From the NCBI RefSeq assembly GCF_023516595.1, contig NZ_JAMGBG010000081.1, positions 1 through 33,857 of the forward strand: 33,857 nt of DNA, read 5' to 3'. Below the pieces are notes generated by a model. It was not told the origin of the DNA and ran no database searches. It worked only from the letters and a program-made list of their open reading frames with translations. Positions 30,731-33,857 of this stretch are shown piece by piece; position 1 is the first letter of the stretch; each line of letters begins with the position of its first letter. The DNA is from Streptomyces neyagawaensis. Lineage in GTDB: Bacteria > Actinomycetota > Actinomycetes > Streptomycetales > Streptomycetaceae. The position numbers were made by a program, and so were the translations under genes.

Positions 30731-30961
30731 CTGCCCGCGGGGGTCTTCGCGCCGCTCACCGCCTCCACGTACGACTCCGGAGAGCTGTTGCGCGCCGCGC
30801 TCGACTCGGGCGCCCGCACGATCGTGTTCGGGGTGGGTGGCAGCGCCACGACGGACGGCGGCGCGGGCATGCTCGCCGCCCTGGGCGCGCGCTTCCTGGA
30901 CGCGGCGGGCGAGCCCGTCGGGCCGGGCGACGGCGGACTGCGCGACCTGGTGACGACGGGC
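30731..30961 (+). pseudogene. Glycerate kinase internal fragment
   Basis: 77 codons in one frame read LPAGVFAPLTAST, then GELLRAALDSGART, then IVFGVGGSATTDGGAGMLAALGARFLDAAGEPVG, ending LRDLVTTG. This is the conserved central block of glycerate kinases (GxGGSATxDGGxGM), about residues 100-180 of a roughly 380-residue enzyme. Nothing recognisable of the N-terminal DGGDGT half or the C-terminal half is present on either side; both flanks are GC-rich repeats of the 64-bp family. The codon use of the fragment is still normal, so decay looks recent. It lies between the phosphatase-like gene and tesB. An intact gene probably stood here once. The frame stays open into the repeat but should not be taken as a protein. 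Confidence 0.85.
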
Positions 30962-30997
30962 GAAGGGCCCGACGAGACCGGCAGGGGGCCGTGCGGG

Positions 30998-31082
30998 ACC
31001 GGTGGGGGGACCAAGGGGGACCGGCAGGGGGCCGAGCCCGACCGGTGGGGGACCAAGGGGGACCGGCCGGGGGCCGAGCCCG
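30998..31082. repeat. 42/43-bp tandem repeat, two units
   Basis: ACCGGTGGGGG begins at 30998 and 31041. Both copies continue with GACCAAGGGGGACCGGC and end GGGGGCCGAGCCCG. The first is 43 bp by one extra G, the second 42 bp. It directly precedes the 64-bp array and shares its GACCGG and CCGAGC blocks. Confidence 0.85.
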
Positions 31083-31083
31083 A

Positions 31084-31339
31084 CCGGCGAAGGCACCGGA
31101 CGGGACGCGCCAAGGGCCAGACACGACCGGCGGAAGACCGAGCGGCACCGGCGAAGGCACCGGACGGGACGCGCCAAGGGCCAGACACGACCGGCGGAAG
31201 ACCGAGCGGCACCGGCGAGGGCGCCGGACGGGACGGGCCAAGGGCCGGACACGACCGGCGGGAGACCGAGCGGCACCGGCGAGGGCGCCGGACGGGACGG
31301 GCCAAGGGCCAGACACGACCGGCGGGAGACCGAGCGGGA
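31084..31339. repeat. 64-bp tandem repeat, right block (four units)
   Basis: Units start at 31084, 31148, 31212 and 31276, each exactly 64 bp. The first two are identical and the last two differ from each other in only two positions. Each contains CCGGACGGGACG, CCAAGGGCC, GACACGACCGGC and GACCGAGCGG. 64 is not a multiple of 3, so each unit shifts the frame, yet no frame on either strand meets a stop. No gene is supported between 30614 and 31405 except the glycerate kinase remnant. Confidence 0.95.
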
Positions 31340-31405
31340 CCGGCGGAGAGCCGGTCGGGCGGGGTCGGTGGCAGCCGCGGTCCCCTGGTCCTCGGCCCCG
31401 GGGCC

Positions 31406-32284
31406 TCAGGCCGTCTTCGGTCGGGGGACGCGGACGACGCCCTCCTGGATCACGGAGATCGCGAGCCGGCCGTCGCGGGTGTAGATACGGCCCTGGCCGA
31501 GGCCGCGCCCGCCCGACGCGGACGGCGACTCCTGGTCGTACAGCAGCCACTCGTCGGCGCGGAACGGCCGGTGGAACCACATCGCGTGGTCCAGCGACGC
31601 CCCGACGACGTCGCCGACGGCCCAGCCGCCGCGCCCGTGCGCGAGCAGGATCGAGTCGAGGAGCGTCATGTCGGAGACGTAGGTCGCGAGCACGACGTGC
31701 AGCAGGGGGTCGTCGTCGAGCTTGCCGTTGGCGCGGAACCACACCTGGGAGCGGGGTTCGCGGGGCTCGCCGTAGCGGCCGAAGGGCGGGTCGTCGACAT
31801 AGCGCAGGTCGACGGCGGCCCGCGCCTCCAGCATCTTCTCGACGACAGCCCCGTCGAGGCCGTACGCCGGGAGCCGCTCCTCGGCGGTGGGCAGCGTCTC
31901 CGGGTCCGGCGCGGACGGCATGGGGGCCTGGTGTTCCATGCCCTCCTCCCACCGCTGGAAGGACGCCGACAGCGCGAAGATCGGCTGCCCGTGCTGGACG
32001 GCGACGACGCGGCGCGCGGTGAAGGAACGGCCGTCGTTCATGCGGTCGACCGTGTAGACGATGGGCGCGCCCGGGTCGCCGGTGCGCAGGAAGTACGCGT
32101 GGAGGGAGTGGGGCAGCCGGTCCTCGGGGACCGTCCGCCCCGCGGCGACGAGCGCCTGTGCCGCGACCTGCCCGCCGAAGACGCGCGGGACGATGGCGGG
32201 CCTGGACCGGCCGCGGAAGATGTTCTCCTCGATCTGCTCCAGGTCGAGCAGATCGAGGAGATCCATAAGTGGTGCCTGACTCAT
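31406..32284 (-). CDS. tesB: Acyl-CoA thioesterase II (TesB family)
   Basis: 292 residues in a double hot-dog fold. The N-terminal half shows RVFGGQVAAQALVAAGRTV near 33-51 and SLHAYFLRTGDPGAPIVYTVDRMNDGRSFTARRV. The C-terminal half shows ASLDHAMWFHRPFRADEWLLYD, with the catalytic aspartate in LDH, and ISVIQEGVVR with the catalytic glutamine. It hydrolyses acyl-CoA to free acid and CoA in the cytoplasm. Start at ATG 32284 with TACAAC (32292-32297, minus strand) 7 bp before it and no ribosome binding site, so the transcript is probably leaderless. It sits 35 bp downstream of the acyl-CoA dehydrogenase on the same strand and may share its transcript as well. Confidence 0.93.
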   Translation of the reverse strand: MSQAPLMDLLDLLDLEQIEENIFRGRSRPAIVPRVFGGQVAAQALVAAGRTVPEDRLPHSLHAYFLRTGDPGAPIVYTVDRMNDGRSFTARRVVAVQHGQPIFALSASFQRWEEGMEHQAPMPSAPDPETLPTAEERLPAYGLDGAVVEKMLEARAAVDLRYVDDPPFGRYGEPREPRSQVWFRANGKLDDDPLLHVVLATYVSDMTLLDSILLAHGRGGWAVGDVVGASLDHAMWFHRPFRADEWLLYDQESPSASGGRGLGQGRIYTRDGRLAISVIQEGVVRVPRPKTA

Positions 32285-32319
32285 GGGGTCAGTTGTACTG
32301 GACGGTAATTGCCGGGACC

Positions 32320-33477
32320 TTACAGACCCATGTCCTTCGCGATGATCGACTTCATGATCTCGCTGGTGCCGCCGTAGATGCGGTTGACGCGGTTGTCCGC
32401 GTACAGGCGGGCGATCGGGTACTCGTTCATGAAGCCGTAGCCGCCGTGCAGCTGGAGGCAGCGGTCGATGACGCGGTGTGCGACCTCGGTGGTGAACAGC
32501 TTGGCGCTGGCGGCCTCGGCCGGGGTCAGCTCACCGGCGTCGAGGGCCTCCGTGGCGCGGTCGACGACGGCCTCGGCGGCGTCCACCTCGGCCTGGCAGG
32601 CGGCCAGCTCGAACTTGGTGTTCTGGAAGGCGGCGACGGGCTGGCCGAAGACGACGCGCTCCTGCACGTACTGCTTGGCGAACCGGATCGCGGCCTTGGC
32701 CTGCGCGTAGGCGCCGTAGGCGATGCCCCAGCGCTCGGAGGCGAGGTTGTGGCCGAGGTAGTAGAAGCCCTTGTGCTCCTCGCCGAGGAGGTCCTCGACG
32801 GGGACCTTGACGTCGACGAAGGCCAGCTCGGCTGTGTCGGAGGTCTTCAGGCCGAGCTTGTCGAGCTTGCGGCCGACCGAGTAGCCCTCGGCCTTGGTGT
32901 CCACGACGAACAGGGAGATGCCGTGGCGGCGGTCCTCCTTGGTCGGGGCGGCCGTGCGGGCGCACACGATCATGCGGTCGGCGTGCACACCGCCGGTGAT
33001 GAAGGTCTTGGCGCCGTTGAGGACGTAGTGCGTGCCGTCCTCGCTGAGCTTGGCGCTGGTGCGCATGCCCGCGAGGTCGGAGCCGGTGCCCGGCTCGGTC
33101 ATCGCGATCGCCCACATCTCCTCGCCGGAGACGAACTTGGGCAGGTACCGCTTCTTCTGCTCCTCGTTGGCGAGCATCTTGATGTACGGCAGGCCGAGCA
33201 GCACGTGCACGCCGGAGCCGCCGAAGGTGATGCCGGCGCGGGCGGTCTCCTCGTAGAGGACGGCCTCGAACTTGTACGAGTCGATGCCGGCGCCGCCGTA
33301 CTCCTCGTCCACGCGGATGCCGAAGACGCCCAGCTCGGCGAGCTTGTAGTAGAAGTCGCGCGGCGCCTGGCCCGCGGCCAGCCACTCGTCGTAGACGGGG
33401 ACGACCTCGGCCTCGATGAAGGCACGCAGGGTCTCCCGGAACGCCTCGTGATCCTCGTTGAACACCGTACGGCGCAC
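32320..33477 (-). CDS. Acyl-CoA dehydrogenase, LCAD/IVD-type catalytic base
   Basis: 385 residues from GTG 33477, with AAAGGGG upstream. FAD and substrate motifs: EEYGGAGI near 58-65, AMTEPGTGSDL near 125-135, FITGG near 159 and QLHGGYGFMNEYPIARLYAD near 342-361. The usual YEGT glutamate of short- and medium-chain enzymes is replaced by glycine (YGGTSEIM, near 368-375). A glutamate is instead found at 248 in LASERWGIA, where long-chain and isovaleryl-CoA dehydrogenases keep theirs. So a long- or branched-chain substrate is likely. It is probably part of a fatty-acid or branched-acid route together with tesB. A TetR-like operator lies about 90 bp upstream. Confidence 0.93.
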   Translation of the reverse strand: MRRTVFNEDHEAFRETLRAFIEAEVVPVYDEWLAAGQAPRDFYYKLAELGVFGIRVDEEYGGAGIDSYKFEAVLYEETARAGITFGGSGVHVLLGLPYIKMLANEEQKKRYLPKFVSGEEMWAIAMTEPGTGSDLAGMRTSAKLSEDGTHYVLNGAKTFITGGVHADRMIVCARTAAPTKEDRRHGISLFVVDTKAEGYSVGRKLDKLGLKTSDTAELAFVDVKVPVEDLLGEEHKGFYYLGHNLASERWGIAYGAYAQAKAAIRFAKQYVQERVVFGQPVAAFQNTKFELAACQAEVDAAEAVVDRATEALDAGELTPAEAASAKLFTTEVAHRVIDRCLQLHGGYGFMNEYPIARLYADNRVNRIYGGTSEIMKSIIAKDMGL

Positions 33478-33565
33478 GGCCGACCCCTTTCTGCGCCCGA
33501 ACCGGCGCCACTCTCACCCACATGGCTGCAAGCCGGCGGAACCGGCCCGACGGCCACACTCCGCT

Positions 33566-33583
33566 TGGCTAAGCGCTTGCTCA
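33566..33583. promoter_or_regulatory. Possible TetR-type operator upstream of the acyl-CoA dehydrogenase
   Basis: TGGCTAAGCGCTTGCTCA has a perfect AAGCGCTT centre and 12 of 18 positions symmetric. AAGCGCTT-centred palindromes are common before acyl-CoA metabolism genes in actinobacteria. No regulator gene lies beside it in the window. Confidence 0.45.
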
Positions 33584-33707
33584 GACCCAACCGTACCGGC
33601 GAGTACGAACACCCGTCCAGACAACCAAGGGGGTAACGCTCGTCACGCCGGGCGCCTCGCCCGGCAGCGTGGCCGTTCGAGGAACAGCCCTTTCACGCTT
33701 ACAGCGG

Positions 33708-33857
33708 CTAACACAATGAGCTGAGTTGTCGGTGGGTGATGAGGCAGCAGGCGAGTTTGAGGAACGCCTCGTGGATGTCAGCTCGCCGTTCCCAGCGCAC
33801 CCGAAGACGTCGGAAGCCGTGCAGCCAGGCGAACGTGCGCTCCACCACCCAGCGGTA
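33708..33857 (-). CDS. IS5-family transposase, C-terminal 49 residues, cut by window edge
   Basis: The visible reading frame runs from the window edge to TAG at 33708. It contains WVVERTFAWLHGFRRLRVRW, where the E of VERTFAWL is the third residue of the DDE triad, and ends LACCLITHRQL followed by a short tail. This is the standard end of IS5-type (ISL2/IS1031-like) transposases. The 3' end points into the window, so the insertion sequence end should lie between about 33630 and 33707. It marks a boundary in gene order and may be a full or truncated copy, which cannot be seen from here. Confidence 0.88.
   Translation of the reverse strand, partial: YRWVVERTFAWLHGFRRLRVRWERRADIHEAFLKLACCLITHRQLSSLC

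Noticed and set aside
29797..32022. Long open frames through the 64-bp repeats and antisense to tesB as candidate large repeat proteins.
   Set aside because: No ribosome binding site or start with coding bias is visible, and all six frames are open, as expected for this composition. The frame of tesB is the real one on the right side.
1..33857. tRNA or rRNA genes, replication origin, or bldA-dependent TTA codons.
   Set aside because: No cloverleaf or rRNA-like stretch and no cluster of DnaA boxes were noticed on reading. The TTA strings I checked on either strand were out of frame or intergenic.

Overview
This is a Streptomyces (or close actinomycete) chromosomal window. GC content is very high, third codon positions are strongly GC-biased, starts are often GTG, many neighbouring genes overlap by ATGA, and strong hairpins without T-tracts sit between convergent genes. 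Nearly all of it is coding. The right edge cuts into an IS5-type transposase and the left edge cuts an ABC permease.

Layout. (1) 1-2748, minus strand: an ECF sigma factor, a zinc-binding membrane anti-sigma factor, an ABC ATPase and an ABC permease, each joined to the next by a 4-bp ATGA overlap. (2) 2887-7691: a secreted phytase-like esterase-fold protein faces a rifamycin-resistance pair, a GT1 glycosyltransferase (Rgt-like) followed by a HelD/HelR helicase-like protein. A perfect palindrome at 4076-4098 carries the core of the rifamycin-associated element (RAE). (3) 7798-17986: a row of small units with a defence or detoxification flavour. It holds two exported beta-lactamase-fold serine hydrolases, a GNAT acetyltransferase, an ArsR-VOC pair with a perfect operator, a membrane acyltransferase, a DUF4180 protein, a PAP2-type membrane phosphatase, an erythromycin-esterase-family enzyme divergent from a double-MerR regulator, and a secreted EndA-type nuclease. 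(4) 18078-23645: a Rossmann-fold reductase divergent from a GlxA-type regulator, an RdmC-like hydrolase divergent from a TetR regulator, and a secreted FG-GAP protein. (5) 23767-29722: a catabolic locus with a sodium:solute symporter, an agmatinase-family ureohydrolase and a ThDP enzyme in one operon, divergent from a PucR/CdaR-type activator. This fits uptake and breakdown of a guanidino or other urea-yielding compound. (6) 29819-33477: a conserved phosphatase-like protein, a decayed glycerate kinase fragment lodged in a 64-bp tandem-repeat region, a TesB thioesterase, and an LCAD/IVD-type acyl-CoA dehydrogenase with a possible TetR-type operator. (7) 33708-33857: the C-terminus of an IS5-family transposase.

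Strongest observations. The RAE-rgt-helR module pairs drug modification with target protection behind one control element. The glycerate kinase remnant is bracketed by 64-bp repeats that have no stop codon in any frame. A dispersed intergenic repeat occurs once between genes and once inside the PucR-type coding sequence, where it codes for a linker. A 33-unit CCGN tetranucleotide array lies at 14791-14922. Several regulator genes have near-perfect palindromic operators over their own or divergent promoters.
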